A program made the position numbers and the translations under genes. From Anaeramoeba flamelloides (taxonomy: Eukaryota > Metamonada > Anaeramoebidae), in assembly GCA_027625915.1 (NCBI GenBank), contig JANTQA010000047.1, positions 19,158,001 to 19,222,000 on the forward strand: a stretch of 64,000 bases of DNA, written 5' to 3'. Shown here piece after piece: positions 1 to 11,609 of this stretch. Positions within the stretch are counted from its first letter, which is position 1. Every line of letters starts with the position of its first letter. The notes beneath the pieces were generated by a model, which searched no databases, was not told the origin of the DNA, and saw only the letters and a list, made by a program, of their open reading frames with translations.

Positions 1-60
1 AAAGAATATTTTTAATATCTTTTCAAAAAAGCAAAGATTCATTTTTTTCAAGAGAGGATC

Positions 61-843
61 TATCAAATATTCCCAAAAATCCCCAAAATTGGAAAATACT
101 CGAAAATTTTTTAACCAACTAAAAAACATTTTTTGAACAACTTCTAAGAAACCCCAGCACCAATATACTCTGTTTAAAGGTAAAATTTGAATTTTTATTG
201 TTGATCATTTTTTTTTTGTTGAAAAATACAAAACATGCAAAAAATTGCAAATTTGGGGGAATAGTATTCAGCCCATTTTGTGTGAAAGGAATTGGTACTG
301 TAGATGACTTATAGCATTCCTGATGATTGCTTAATGGTATTAACAAATGAGAGAAAATGTATTTGTAAGACAATTTCTAATTGTGAATCATTCCTCATCA
401 TTTTGCAATCTTAAATACAATCCAAAAATAACCGAGTAATATCTAATCGTACAACACATACCTATATATACTACATAAGATGACACAAGCCAAACTTTAT
501 TTAACTTCCCATTCCATAAAAGGAACTGGTTTAACCAAAACATACAAACACACACAACCCATTCTATTGCCCTGACATACCGATACACTTACCCTAATAA
601 GTACCAACAATTACTCAAATATACTCAAAAGTTACAAAAACTCCTCAAAGAGCTTTCAGAGGGTTTAAAAGAGAAAATTCAAAAAAAAAATATTTTGTCT
701 TTAAGAAAAATTGCTATTTTACCATAAATACATTTATCTCTGAACACTAGGGTTTCTTAAAAGTTTTTCAAAAGGCTCTTTTAGTGGTTAAAAAAATTTT
801 CGAGTATTTTCGATTCTCGGGTATTTTTGGGAATATTTCAAAC
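61..843. repeat. Inverted-repeat element, family F
   Basis: Two arms of roughly 100 bases face each other at about 61-170 and 741-843. Both read, from the outside in, AAATATTCCCAAAAAT, then ACTCGAAAATTTTTTAACCA, then AAGAAACCC. The arms are imperfect, at about 80 percent by eye. The 570-base middle holds only short minus-strand reading frames (for example 388-588) that resemble nothing I know. This looks like a non-autonomous DNA transposon. No second copy was seen in the window. Confidence 0.6.
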
Positions 844-877
844 ACCCTTTTCATGATAAATAATTTTAATTTGGAAC

Positions 878-1424
878 TAAACTCCATTTCACTCAAAGGG
901 TCCCAGCCAAAAATGAAAAAATCACTTTATTTTTAAGAATCAACCAAACTTAGATTGTTTAGAAATACGAGAAATAATAAAATTCGGATTAGAATCGATA
1001 ATCATAAAAGAAAAGCCTGAACAAACCATAAATTTCAAAAAAAAAAAAATGTTAAAAAGTTTTTTCTGCACTTTTCGTTGGAACGTCTCTTGCAAAATTC
1101 TTGATTTCTTTAGGAAATTAAAATTGTTGACAATAAGATTTTTCACTTGTAAATGTATGGATTTTAAAAGGGCATACAAAGCCTAACTTTTCTTAATATT
1201 AATTTGGAGTTTCAAACAAATTTTTTTTCAAATTTAATTTTTTAAAAAAAATAAAAAAGAAAAGAAAAAGCAAAAATCAAAAAAAAAAAATTTTTACAAA
1301 ATGAGAAAAAATGATTTTGATCTAAAAATTGAAATTTTAGTTTGAGAAGAATAATGAATTAAACTCATAGGATGTATTCTATTTCTTCAATAAAACTGGG
1401 ACCCTTTGACTGGAAAAGAGTTTA
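878..1424 (-). mobile_element. Inverted-repeat element, family A1, copy 1, with decayed small ORF
   Basis: The ends are inverted copies of AAACTC, about 10 variable bases, then CAAAGGGTCCCAG (left near 880-906, right near 1394-1423). On the minus strand an open frame at 940-1179 matches a frame in copy 2 (23088-23634). Shared stretches are LQVKN-IV, N-NFLKK and FIIS-ISKQ-KFG, both ending at the same place beside the element end. The middle of this copy is frame-shifted relative to copy 2. The protein family is not recognised; a fragment of a transposase is the natural guess. It lies in the presumed intron upstream of the EH-domain exon. Confidence 0.65.
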
Positions 1425-1587
1425 ATTTGAAAATACAATCTTTATTTCAAATATACATATGAAACTATTTAATAAAAAATTATATAAGAAATACTAATGC
1501 AAACTGGAATTCTCTTTTCTAAAGTAGAATTTTTAAAAAATTTACAATTGTTTTGTATGTAATCTAACCATCTAATCATTTATCCAT

Positions 1588-1591
<4 letters not shown>

Positions 1592-1673
<82 letters not shown>

Positions 1674-1674
1674 A
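1592..1674. repeat. CA dinucleotide microsatellite
   Basis: About 40 CA units with one CATA interruption near the 3' end. It sits just upstream of the AG acceptor at 1694-1695, so it is probably intronic. On the sense strand it forms a pyrimidine-poor tract next to a splice acceptor, which is unusual. Confidence 0.95.
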
Positions 1675-1695
1675 CACTATTTAATTTTTAAATAG

Positions 1696-4646
1696 GTCAA
1701 AATAATCAAGTTATTAATTTAATGAAAAGATCAAAACTAGATAATGAAATATTAAGTAGGATTTGGGATCTTTGTTCTGATGAAAAGAAATTAAAAATTG
1801 ATAAAAATAATTTTATTATTACACTTCATTTGATTAATTGTACAAAAATCGGAATAACAATTCCCACAAATTTTGATATTAATTCAATAAAAATTGAAAA
1901 AAAATCAAATGAAAATCGAATGAATGAGCTTAGTGTAATCAAAAACAAATCTAATGAAATCAATAATAATCAATTATTAAACCCCGAACCAAAGAATCAA
2001 CAATTAAAAACCGATATAGAAAAAAGCAATAGTCAAAAAAATTTATTTGAAAATTTATTTAATCAAAACCAAAATTTGACTTTTCCAAAAATAAAACCTG
2101 GTAACATTAATTCTAAATCACAACAGTCACCATCGAAGAAAGAAGAAAATATTCCAATAATTCAAAATTATGACGAAACAAAAAACAATGAAAGTACAAA
2201 AACAAAAGAACATCACCAAGAAAAGGAAATGAAAATAGAGAGTGTTAAAGATATTAAACTCGATCAAGTTATTGCAAAAAATGAAATGAAAAATAATAAT
2301 GAAAAACAAAAAGCAATTATAAATGGAAATCATAAATTTGAAGCATTAAAAAAATTAGAAAATTCCTACCCTAATGAAAAAAATAACATAATTAATAAGG
2401 ATTTAAATACTTTTAAATCAAATGACAATCAAAATGATTTATTATTAAATAGTGGTAATAACAATAGCGATGGCAATAATATTAATAACAATTTAAACCA
2501 AAATAATGAAATAAATACAAATGTAACACCAAAAATAGTTCAAAACAACAGAATGAATTTATACAATCGTAATACGAAACAAAAAATGGAAATAAACGGA
2601 AATTATAACACTGGGGAGATGCCAAACCGAAAAATAAAGTCAAATAAAAATGAAGCAATTGATATGATTGCGATTCAAAAAATGAAAAAAGAGGTCAAAA
2701 AGTTTACTGACCAATTAAATTTTTTTCAAAAAGAAATTGAAAAATTGACTTCAACCTACCAATTTGAAAAGCAAAAAGAAGAAGATGTTTTTAGAAAGAA
2801 TCAATATTTAAAACTCCAAATAAAAAGATTTAATGATGACAAAAAAGTCTTAAAAAATAATTATGCTTTTTTAAAAAATACTTTAGAAAACTTGACATAT
2901 CAAAATATCGAATATAAATATATTTTGGAAGATCGAATAAATTATAATAATAATGAAAAAAAAAGAATTAAAAATTTACAAAAAGGGAAAAAAAAAATCC
3001 AAAAGGTTTTATTAAAAAGACAAAAAATATTATCAAAGATAAACGAAAATAAAAAAATAAATCAATATCAAATTGAACAATTAAGTCAAAGATTTGATTT
3101 TAAAAAATTTCTTGTTCAACCAATAAAAAAACAAACAACAAATAATCTATTCAGCAATGTAACGGATAAAGAAAAAGGGCAAATCGCAATGGAAACAAAT
3201 AAACAAAATCTATATTCTGAAGTAGATGTTGAAGTAATAAAGCCAAAGGGGGATGTGCTCTATAGGCCAGAAGAAGTTTTTAATACACTTGAAATTGAAC
3301 AAAGAAGTAACACAAACCAATATAAGAATAAAAGCGAATATGGTGATGATGAATCTGAACTTGAAGGATTCAGTGGCGAAAATGAAGCAACTTTGTCATG
3401 TTTTAGTGAATCTAATAGCGTTAAGGTTTTTGGCAAGACCGAAATTGAAACTGAAACCTTTTCAGAAATGACAACATATATAACCTCTGGGGAAACATCT
3501 CCAAAAAATTCCGTGCATGAAATCGATAATTTACAAATTAAAAATATGCCAAAAAATCATAGAATCGAAGAATTTGACAATTTTGATAATTTTTCTCAAA
3601 GCAATATATTTAATTCCACAAACAACAAACCAAACCCACAAAAGGATTTTGATGATTTTGGGACAACAACAGCAAAAACAAAAAAAAAGAATAATGGGAA
3701 TAATAATCTGGCAAATTTTGATAATTTTAAAAATGAAACCTTGAATAATCCATACACAAAACCAAAAAAGAATATAAAATTAAAAAATATTAAAAATATC
3801 AAAATACAATATAAAAGTAATCATAAGAAGGGTGGTGATTTAAATAATCATGTAAAGGCGGTCAAAAAAAATCAAGAAGAAAATAAGTCCAAAACAAAAA
3901 TAAAGAAAGAAAATACTAAACAAGCACAGACAAATGGTGAAAATAAACGCAAAACAACATCAAAGAAAGATAATATTACTAAAAAAAAGAAGAGAAACAA
4001 AAAGATTAAACAATTAAAAAACAAGGAGAAAAAAACAAAGAAAAATTCAAACCATTCACATAAAGGCATTAAAAAAAATAAAGAAGAACAGAAAGCCAAA
4101 ACAAAAATAAAGAAAGAAAATACTAAACAAGCACAGACAAAGGGTGAAAATAAACCTAAAACAAAAATAAAGAAAGAAAACATTAATAAAACAAAAACAA
4201 AGAAAAAAACCACTAATAAAACAAAAACAAAGAAAGAAAGCAAAGCAAAAACAAAGAAAGAAAATTTTCATAAAAAAAAGAAAATTACCAAGAAGAATAA
4301 AAATTTGACAAATAAAAAAACAAAAAATTCAAATAAAAATTTGAAAAATTTTGATGGATTTGGAAAAAGAAATAATCCTAATCAAACTAACAATACAAAC
4401 GATAATGGAAAGAAAAATTCTAAAAACAATAATTTCCAAAATTTTAATGATTTTAATAATTTCAATTCTGAAAATATTAACAATAATAAAATCAATTTCG
4501 AAGATTTTGATAAATTTGGAGATTTTGAAGAGAAACAAAATGATAAAAAATCCCAACCCAAAGAAAAAGCATTTGATGATTTCTCTCAAAATAATGCATT
4601 TAATTTTTCAAATAATCAAAATGGTTTCACTTTTGATGATTTTTGA
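1696..4646 (+). CDS. EH-domain protein with C-terminal DF-type adaptor motifs (gamma-synergin/Eps15-like), 3' exon
   Basis: The first ATG (1722) lies inside an EH domain, so it is not the true start. The frame stays open back to an acceptor at 1694-1695 (AAATAG), and the added codons (QNNQVINL) complete the second EF-hand-like half: LDNEILSRIWDLC, then FIITLHLI. The first half must lie on an exon I could not find. Counting from 1722, residues 1-40 are EH, 60-310 an asparagine-rich linker, 320-450 a charged coiled coil, and 710-870 a lysine-rich segment with a duplicated block (KIKKENTKQAQT twice). From residue 615 to the end come FDNFDNF, DFDDFG, NFDNF, NFDGFG, NFNDFNNF, FEDFDKFGDFEE, AFDDF and a terminal TFDDF. 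In gamma-synergin and related EH proteins, acidic DFxxF-type motifs bind AP-1/AP-2/GGA ear domains. A clathrin adaptor accessory role is therefore inferred. It ends at TGA 4644-4646. Confidence 0.8.
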
Positions 4647-6058
4647 GATTTTTAATAACCATTCAAATTCAATTTGAATAATAAGAGATATATCATCAAT
4701 ATTTTTTAAATATGTAATATATAATGTCAATCCACATAATCATCTTAATAATCATCTTATTTTTTCTTCAAAACCAAAAAAAAAAAAAAAAAAAAAAAAA
4801 ATACTAATAATAAAATTGAATGTGTCTTTAAATAAAAATTTTTAAAAATTTTGATTCATTTTTTGAATTTTAAAGTTCAAAATTCAACATATTTTCAAAT
4901 TATTTTATAAAAATAATATTTTCACTTAAGAAGAAAAAAATATTATTGACTGAAGAAATTGTAAAAAATATACATTTAAAAATAATAACTCAAAGTTTTG
5001 AAATGATCCAGTAAAAAAAAAATCTACTTAATTAAAAAGAAATTACAATAATTATTTTAAACTGAAAACAAAATGATTTCTTTATTGGAAGAAGAGTTCA
5101 AAACAATTTTGTATTTTTTTGAACAAAAAATACTAGAAAAAAAAACAAAATAATTACATTAAAAATTATCACCAAAGTGCTTTTTAAAAACTAGGAAAAT
5201 TCAAATTATAATACCAAAAGAAATAACATTTAATTTGATTTATTTTTAAATCAATAATTAATAACCCATTCTTAATTATTACAATGAGTTAGTATCTACA
5301 CATGGATTAAAAGTCTCAATAAGCTTGATTATAATTTCTCACTTTTTTAAATATTTTCAAACAAATAAAACCAATTCAAATTAATAACACTAATAATGAA
5401 AAATTAATAAATAATACCAAATTACATATTTCAATAATTACTATTTGTTTTTATTGCAAATATATGAAACAGAATATTCCACAATCTTTTAGATTTCAAT
5501 ATGTTTAATAAATATTGAAAATTAAATAATTCGCCAATTTTTTTAAGAAACTTCAATGATTAAATATTTGATTTATTAATATTGTATTTTTAAAATAAGA
5601 TTAGATTTTCAATGTTATTTGACAGTTTAATCTTTTGTGAATTAGTAGAAATGAGATTTCATATCAATAAATAAAAAATGTTTTCAAATTTTTCTTTTTC
5701 TTTTTCTTTTTGAAAATCCAAAAAAAATTGATCAGAACTTTTTACTAAAAAATTAATAGGTTTAAATGAATTTTTTCAAAAAAGAGGTTAATTATTTCTC
5801 TACAGTTGATATACGAGTTTGGTTCTTGGATTCAATTGCAAACTTATTGAAATATTTACCCTATTACCTTTGGGTCAAAAAATAAATAAATAATAATTTT
5901 TGTAACTTAAAAATGTCCGAAAAAGATTTTAGAAAAATAGTTTGATATATTTTTCCATAACAACATTTCTCTAAGAATGAATGTTTATAATTGGGTGTAT
6001 CAATTATAAACAACTTATTATCTTGAGATAAAAAGACAAAAATCTTATTTCCAATACT
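4647..6058. other. Intergenic, no gene seen
   Basis: AT-rich spacer after the EH-domain gene. It contains a poly(A) run near 4777-4801 and short ATT/AAT-rich tracts. No exon-like reading frame, RNA gene or clear repeat pair was found. Confidence 0.5.
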
Positions 6059-7245
6059 GATACACATGTTCAAAAACTGATTTCTTAATATTTTAAGTTT
6101 TTTTAATAAATTTATAATTTTTCCAAAAACTTTAAAACTGTTCCTATGTGACTCGACGAGAGAGTGTCTTGTCAACGAACTCGGGGTTTCTAAATAACCA
6201 AAAAATCAATTTAAGGGATTAGTGTCACCATAGATTTCTCTATAATCAAAGTATGTTGTAATTGGGTGTAAATGATATTAGTTCACCATGGCTCAAATAG
6301 TTTCTGTGACTCTAAAAAATCTATTATAAATCCTATTGTACAATAAATTATTACATTTTTAAACTAATGATCACAATTAAAAAAAAATGATTTTGATGAA
6401 ATTTTTTTTAAATTCCTTTAACAAATCTAAAAATAGAAATCAAAAAATAGAAGTGTATTCCAGTATTGAATAATTTAGATTTAGAACTTCCAAAAGTAAC
6501 TATTTTTTTAATTTTTTAATTTCAAAGATTAACTCAATAATGATCAACATAAAAACCCAAAGACTGATTAGTTTTGTTTGCTTTTTATAAAGCTAATTGT
6601 AACATCGGTATATTTGCATGATTTGAGAAATAATTTGTAAAAAAAATTTACTGGTTAATTATTTAATTTTTTCTAAAAAAACGATTTTTTGAGTTTCTAA
6701 TCTACATTACACAACAAATTTAAGAAAGATATTTTGTGACTTTTGAGTCTGAATATTGATAATTCAACCTTTAAATTTATGGCTAAATGCAGATTTTATT
6801 CTGAAATTGTTGGGTTTTTTACTAATACAAGGATCATTTTTAATTGATAAGATCAACAAATATTACTACTTGACTAATCGATTTTTTAGATACATTTGAA
6901 ACAATGTAGCACTAATGTGGTGACACCACAATAGCAACATACTTTGATTTTAGGCTTCTCCTGGGTAGAAGCTAATTCCTTAAACAAAGAATAAAAATGT
7001 TTGGGGTTGGTTTTGTTTTTTGATTTTTGAGAATTATTTTCTATTTTTTGAATTTCTGTTTCAACCTCAAACATTTTTATTCTATTATTTAATTGAAATT
7101 TATGCTATAACAAACCACAAATTCGTTGACAAGAAACTCTCTAGTCAAGTCACATAGGAACAGTATTCTAGTTTTTGGAAAAATTATAAATTTATGAAAA
7201 AAACTTAAAATATAAAGAAATCGCATTTTTCTTTATCTGTATATT
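6059..7245. mobile_element. TIR element, family E, copy 1, with zinc-knuckle-like ORF
   Basis: The arms at about 6059-6190 and 7115-7245 are inverted copies of the family E end: ATATTTTAAGTTTTTTTA, TTTTTCCAAAAACT, CTGTTCCTATGTG, then CTTGTCAACGAA. They are diverged from the near-perfect ends of copy 2 (14732-15144). A minus-strand frame at 6886-7074 starts MFEVETEIQKIENN and ends KVCCYCGVTTLVLHCFKCI. The CxxC...HCxxC spacing could bind zinc. The start of this frame is also present in copy 2. It is likely a decayed, formerly longer DNA transposon whose N-terminal zinc finger survives. Confidence 0.65.
6886..7074 (-). CDS. Small transposon-borne ORF with Cys/His cluster
   Basis: This 62-residue frame lies inside family E copy 1. 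Residues 46-61 hold CCYCG, HC and KC, a plausible zinc ribbon or knuckle. The first 25 codons (EIQKIENN, SKNK-NPKHF) recur in the second copy in the Hippo intron, so the conservation belongs to the element. I do not recognise the family. It could be the N-terminal DNA-binding part of a transposase whose catalytic part has been lost. It is unlikely to be a host gene. Confidence 0.35.
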   Translation of the reverse strand: MFEVETEIQKIENNSQKSKNKTNPKHFYSLFKELASTQEKPKIKVCCYCGVTTLVLHCFKCI

Positions 7246-7603
7246 AGTAGAATAAATGGGAAATATTTTCACATCATTTTACATTCCTTTTACAAATAGA
7301 GAAACAAATTACAACCTACTTCGTTTGGAAACTCTATTTCTTAAAGAAAAATATGGAAAAGAAAGTGAAAATTTTTTTACCTATTTATACTTTAAAATAG
7401 TAGGATCTTTTTTTTTTTGAAAAAGTCCAAAGGTATCAAACTTTAATCTTTTGAGCTATTATTTCGAATACAAAGAAGAGTGTTGTAGTTTTTGGAAGTT
7501 ACTCTTTATTTTATTACAGAATAGTTTTGAGTTCTTTTTTCAAATTCCAAAAAGCAAATGGATTTTTTTATTTTTTTCTCTTTTTTTTAAAAAAACTATC
7601 CAA

Positions 7604-9154
7604 ATGAAATTAAACTTAATTTCTCTTTTGTTAGCACTTTTGGTTCTCGGGACTCTAATATATGGAGAGGAAGGACTCAACACTGAACAAGAAATCAACA
7701 TTGAAGAAGAAAAGGTAATTGATCATGCTGCCATTACTAAGGAGTATTCGCCTTACTTTCATTTTTTAGAAAGCTTCAGCGATGACTCGAGCAAGGAACG
7801 ATGGATCGAAAGTAGCGATTCAAAATTCCAAGGTGAATGGAAATTTGAAGAATCCCAAGAGTCGTGTGGAATTGCTAACGACATTGGGCTAGTTCTTCAA
7901 GACGAAGCCAAGCATCACGGGATCTCAACAAAATTCGAAAAGCATTTCGAGCCATCCAAAGAGGGACTATTTTTCCAATACGAAGTAAGATTCCAAGAAC
8001 CCGTAAGCTGTTCTGGTGCGTACATGAAACTGTTACCAGATTTTGAACCAATCAACCTCAATGGTGATCTTCATTATGTGGTAATGTTTGGCCCCGACAA
8101 ATGTGGTGAGACAAACAAAGTCCATTTAATTATCAAAAGGTTCAACCCAAAGACAGAGGAATGGGAAGAAAGGGCCTTAGTTAAGGATAGCCCAACACCT
8201 ATCATGGATACAAGCAGTCATGTTTATTCCTTCTTAGTCAACACAGATGGTACATTCAAAGTTTTTGTTGATTTGGAGGTTGTAACTGAAGGCGCCATTG
8301 ACAAAGAATTTTTCGATGGATGGCAACCTGAGACCATTGATGATCCAGAAGACGAAAAGCCCGAAGACTGGGTCGACGAAGCCAAGATCCCAGATCCTGA
8401 GGTCACCAAACCAGAAGACTGGATCGATGAAGAATTTGTCCCCAACGAAAAAGCCGAGGAGCCAGAAGATTGGGACGAAGATGAAGATGGCGAATGGGAA
8501 AGACCCATGATCAAAAACCCAGAATTTACAGGCAAATGGAACCACCCAATGATCGACAACCCAGAATATAAGGGAGAATGGGCCCCAAAGCAAATACCAA
8601 ACCCAGACTATTATTTGGATGAAACACCAGGAGTTTTGAACGACATTTATGGAATGGGTCTTGAATTATGGATAATGAGCCCAAAAATTTTATTTGACAA
8701 TATCATTCTTGGTAAGGCACAAATCCAAGAACAAGCCTTTGAATACGCACAAAAGACTTGGGGCAAAAAATTTAAATTCCAAGAAATTGAAAGAGAAAGA
8801 ATGGAAAAGGAAAGAGCAGCCATGTTAAAAGGCGGCTTTGTCGATAGAGTTAGAGATTTTGTCTTAAATGCTCGGTATACCATGCAACACCTTTTCCAAC
8901 AATATCCAATACCTTCGATCGCTACATCAGCTATCTTATTATTAACAACAATCTGGGTATTCTATAAGCTTTTAAGAAAAAAGCCTCAAACTCAAACCAA
9001 CACACAAAATACAGAGAAAATTTCAGATAATGATGATAAAGAAAAAGAAAAAGAAAAAGAAGAAGAAGAAAAAAAGAAGAAGAAGAAGAAGAAGAAGAAG
9101 AAGAAGAAGAAGAAGAAGAAGAAGAAGAAGAACAACAACAACAACAACAAATAA
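7604..9154 (+). CDS. CNX: Calnexin (ER lectin chaperone)
   Basis: Calnexin is a type I ER membrane chaperone that binds monoglucosylated glycoproteins. I place the start at 7604, where a clean signal peptide begins (MKLNLISLLLALLVLGTLIYG). The frame is open 51 codons further upstream, but that stretch is F/K-rich and looks like 5' UTR. Residues 25-245 are the globular lectin part (GVxLQDEAKHHGIS, MFGPDKCG). Residues 246-335 are the P-domain arm with three type-1 repeats (KPEDW, DPEVTKPEDW, EEPEDWDE) followed by three type-2 repeats (GEWERPMIKNP, GKWNHPMIDNP, GEWAPKQIPNP). Three plus three is the calreticulin number; animal calnexins have four plus four. A membrane span lies near residues 435-456, followed by a cytosolic tail. 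The tail runs into an AAG microsatellite read as poly-lysine then asparagine. One base of slippage in the A-run near 9070 would instead give an acidic tail ending at 9186. No introns are seen. Confidence 0.95.
   Translation: MKLNLISLLLALLVLGTLIYGEEGLNTEQEINIEEEKVIDHAAITKEYSPYFHFLESFSDDSSKERWIESSDSKFQGEWKFEESQESCGIANDIGLVLQDEAKHHGISTKFEKHFEPSKEGLFFQYEVRFQEPVSCSGAYMKLLPDFEPINLNGDLHYVVMFGPDKCGETNKVHLIIKRFNPKTEEWEERALVKDSPTPIMDTSSHVYSFLVNTDGTFKVFVDLEVVTEGAIDKEFFDGWQPETIDDPEDEKPEDWVDEAKIPDPEVTKPEDWIDEEFVPNEKAEEPEDWDEDEDGEWERPMIKNPEFTGKWNHPMIDNPEYKGEWAPKQIPNPDYYLDETPGVLNDIYGMGLELWIMSPKILFDNIILGKAQIQEQAFEYAQKTWGKKFKFQEIERERMEKERAAMLKGGFVDRVRDFVLNARYTMQHLFQQYPIPSIATSAILLLTTIWVFYKLLRKKPQTQTNTQNTEKISDNDDKEKEKEKEEEEKKKKKKKKKKKKKKKKKKKKNNNNNNK
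9041..9151. repeat. AAG/AAC trinucleotide microsatellite in the calnexin tail
   Basis: A purine run (GAAAAA units), then about 18 AAG units, then six AAC units, all inside the calnexin reading frame. Read as annotated it encodes K then N. In the frame starting one base earlier it encodes E then Q. Confidence 0.95.
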
Positions 9155-9186
9155 ATATTGAAGATGACGACGATGATGAAGATTAA

Positions 9187-9386
9187 AATTATAAACAAAT
9201 TTTACAACATAATTTTAAAACGTATGGTAACGAAAAACGGAAATAAAAAATAAAAAAGTGAAAAATATTTTATTATTAAAAATACAATTCAAAAAGAAAA
9301 TAAACCTAAAAATTTGAAATTATAACCTTTCATTCTTTTTTTACTGATTTATTTTCTTTTCTTTACTTTTCTTTTTTTTTTAAACC
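9187..9386. other. Calnexin 3' flank
   Basis: AT-rich 3' untranslated or intergenic DNA. No recognisable feature apart from poly-T and poly-A runs. Confidence 0.4.
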
Positions 9387-9903
9387 CCATCCCAAAAATT
9401 TGGACAAACCCAAAATCAAAAATAGGCAAAAAAAACCCAATTTATTGTATTTTTCCAAACCTAATATAAAACAACATATAAGTAACCCAGTATTAATGTT
9501 TTAATAAGTAATCATTTTAATCCAAATAAAAGAAAAAATATAAAACTAAAAAATAAAAACAAGTGTGTACCAAAATGATGAAACGAGCTGAACAAAAAAT
9601 GTATTGGTAAATTTGTTGAAATTTCACTAATAATTGTTGATCGATCAAACGATAAGATACATTTACCAATTTTATGTGATTTTCCAATTTACCAAAACTC
9701 AACACTAATATCTTTCAACCATTGAAAAAAAATTTCAGATCTAAGGAAACAGATTTCGTAACTATAGAAAAAAGGAAATGAAAACAAAATAAAAAAGACA
9801 AAAAATGAAATAGTTTGTAAAATCAAAATCTTTCCAAATTGAATTTAAAGTGTAGTAATAATGTTCTTTCAACTGTTTAAACTGTGTCCAAATTTTTGGA
9901 ATC
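9387..9903. repeat. Dispersed repeat, family G, copy 1
   Basis: About 515 bases that align along most of their length with 15597-16122. Shared landmarks include ATTGTTGATCGATCAAACG, CAACTCAACACTAATAT, AAATGAAAACAAAA and the end AACTGTGTCCAAATTTTTGG. The outer bases CCCAAAAATTTGGACA (left) and TGTCCAAATTTTTGG (right) are inverted copies, so this is a diverged non-autonomous DNA element. No coding capacity was seen. Confidence 0.65.
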
Positions 9904-11609
9904 TAGTTTAATTTAGGTTTTATTTTATAAAATTTAATAAGATTTATAAAGTTGTTTTCAAGAAATGAAAACCAAAAGTTTTTTTAATTCTTGGAAAATT
10001 GTATCATTAAGAAGGCAGGATTGGGAAGAATTCATAGCCAGTATTATTTTTAAAAAATATTGATTCACTTTATATTGTTATTGAAAGTAGTTTTGAGTGT
10101 TTTATACCATATTCTTAACAAAATAATTTTTCAACCTTTAGATCAGAATATTTTTTTTTAATTTTTTCTTTGTTTTTTCTTTCTTATTATTTTTTCTTTT
10201 TCTTTATTTTTCAAATTTACATTTTTATTTAATTATTTGCCTTTAAAAATCCACTTCAATTTCCTTTCTTATGTCTTTTTTTTTTTTTTTTTAAATTTAA
10301 AATAAAAGTATTATAAGTTCAAAAAAAAAAATCTTCAAAAATACTAATAATCACGAATGAACTTTTAGGGAATTTAGATTATATAATGTTTCACTAAAAC
10401 GAGTATAAATTTATTAACAAGAAGTTTTATTAACTTTTTTTATCAAATCTTCAGCAATAATAAATAACAATGTCCCTTTTTACTAAAATTGTTACTCACT
10501 TTTTGTTAGTTTTTTGTTCACTAATTTTAATTTTACAATATTGTACTTTTATATCTTTAGAATAATTTAAAAGTCTTTTTTTATTTTTTTATTATTATGA
10601 TTGAAAACTAATATAGATATATAGATAGATAATTTATTATTTCAGGTAAGATAAATTATTTTGAAAATGGTTGAAATAAATTCAGTTAAAAATAAATAAA
10701 TTATCCTATATTTTTTTTTCTTTTTTTTTTTTCTTTTGTTAAAAGAGGAAATTCAACAAAATAACACCATATTTATATGAAACTCAACATTCATCTATAT
10801 TTTTTATTCTAACTATAATGTGTCAATTTTTTATCCCATACAATAACCTTTCTTCAAAAATAAAAAGAAAACAATAATTTAAAACAAAGATAACAAAAAA
10901 GAGAAAGAAAATATAAATAAATCAAAAAAAATAATATAAAAAAAAGTAAACAAAGTATTTAAAGATTTTTTTTTTTTGTTCATACTTTGTTTACTGAGCT
11001 GGTGACATTATCCTCCACAAGATGAAAATTCCAATCTAGATAATATAGTTTGTTTCAACCAAGAGGTCTCAATATTTGATTAATTCTAGATGAAATCAAA
11101 TATGTTGCTTTTTTAAGTCTTAAAGAAGAACTTTCAGTTTTTATTTATTCTCTAAAGTACATTTTTTAGAAATATAAATTTGTTTTTTTTTATTTTTATT
11201 TTTTCCATTGAATTTTTTTCAAGTTTAGTATTTCTTATTTTTTTTTGCAAAATTTTCAAATCTTGCTCTAAAATAACCACAGTATTCGATATAAACTCAA
11301 TGGAATTAACCCAACTTAATTACTAACTTAGTAGATTATACCATAACAAACTTAATTTACTTTAGTTGATTTTAAATCAGTTAAATTTGTTTAAGATCTA
11401 ATAAGAACAAGTTCAGATAATTCAAGATCTCATAATAACAAGTTTACCTATTCTTATGATAATAACTTACCCCTCCTCCTCCAAAAAAAAAAAAAAAAAA
11501 AAAAAAACAACAAGATAAAGATAAAACACTTACAAAAGAGAAAAATATAAAATAAAATAAAATAATTAAAATTAAAATTGTGATTTTTGATGATTTCTTG
11601 TTTTTAGTC
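9904..11609. other. Intergenic, low complexity
   Basis: About 1.7 kb of AT-rich sequence with T-runs near 10275-10293, 10708-10733 and an A-run near 11486-11507. I see no gene, RNA or paired repeat. Confidence 0.4.

Noticed and set aside
388-588. 66-codon minus-strand frame rich in aromatic residues
   Set aside because: It lies between the arms of an inverted-repeat element, has no homologue I recognise and no conserved partner copy.
1592-1674. Telomeric or satellite array
   Set aside because: It is a plain CA dinucleotide run inside a probable intron.
3872-4271. Long minus-strand frames opposite the EH-domain gene (phenylalanine-rich, up to 123 codons)
   Set aside because: They are mirror images of the lysine-rich plus-strand coding repeats and show only F/L/V low complexity.
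7451-7603. N-terminal extension of calnexin to the upstream ATG
   Set aside because: The extension is F/K-rich and would bury the signal peptide that starts at 7604.
8224-8593. Minus-strand frames opposite the calnexin P-domain
   Set aside because: They mirror the repeated PEDW codons; the plus strand has unmistakable calnexin motifs.
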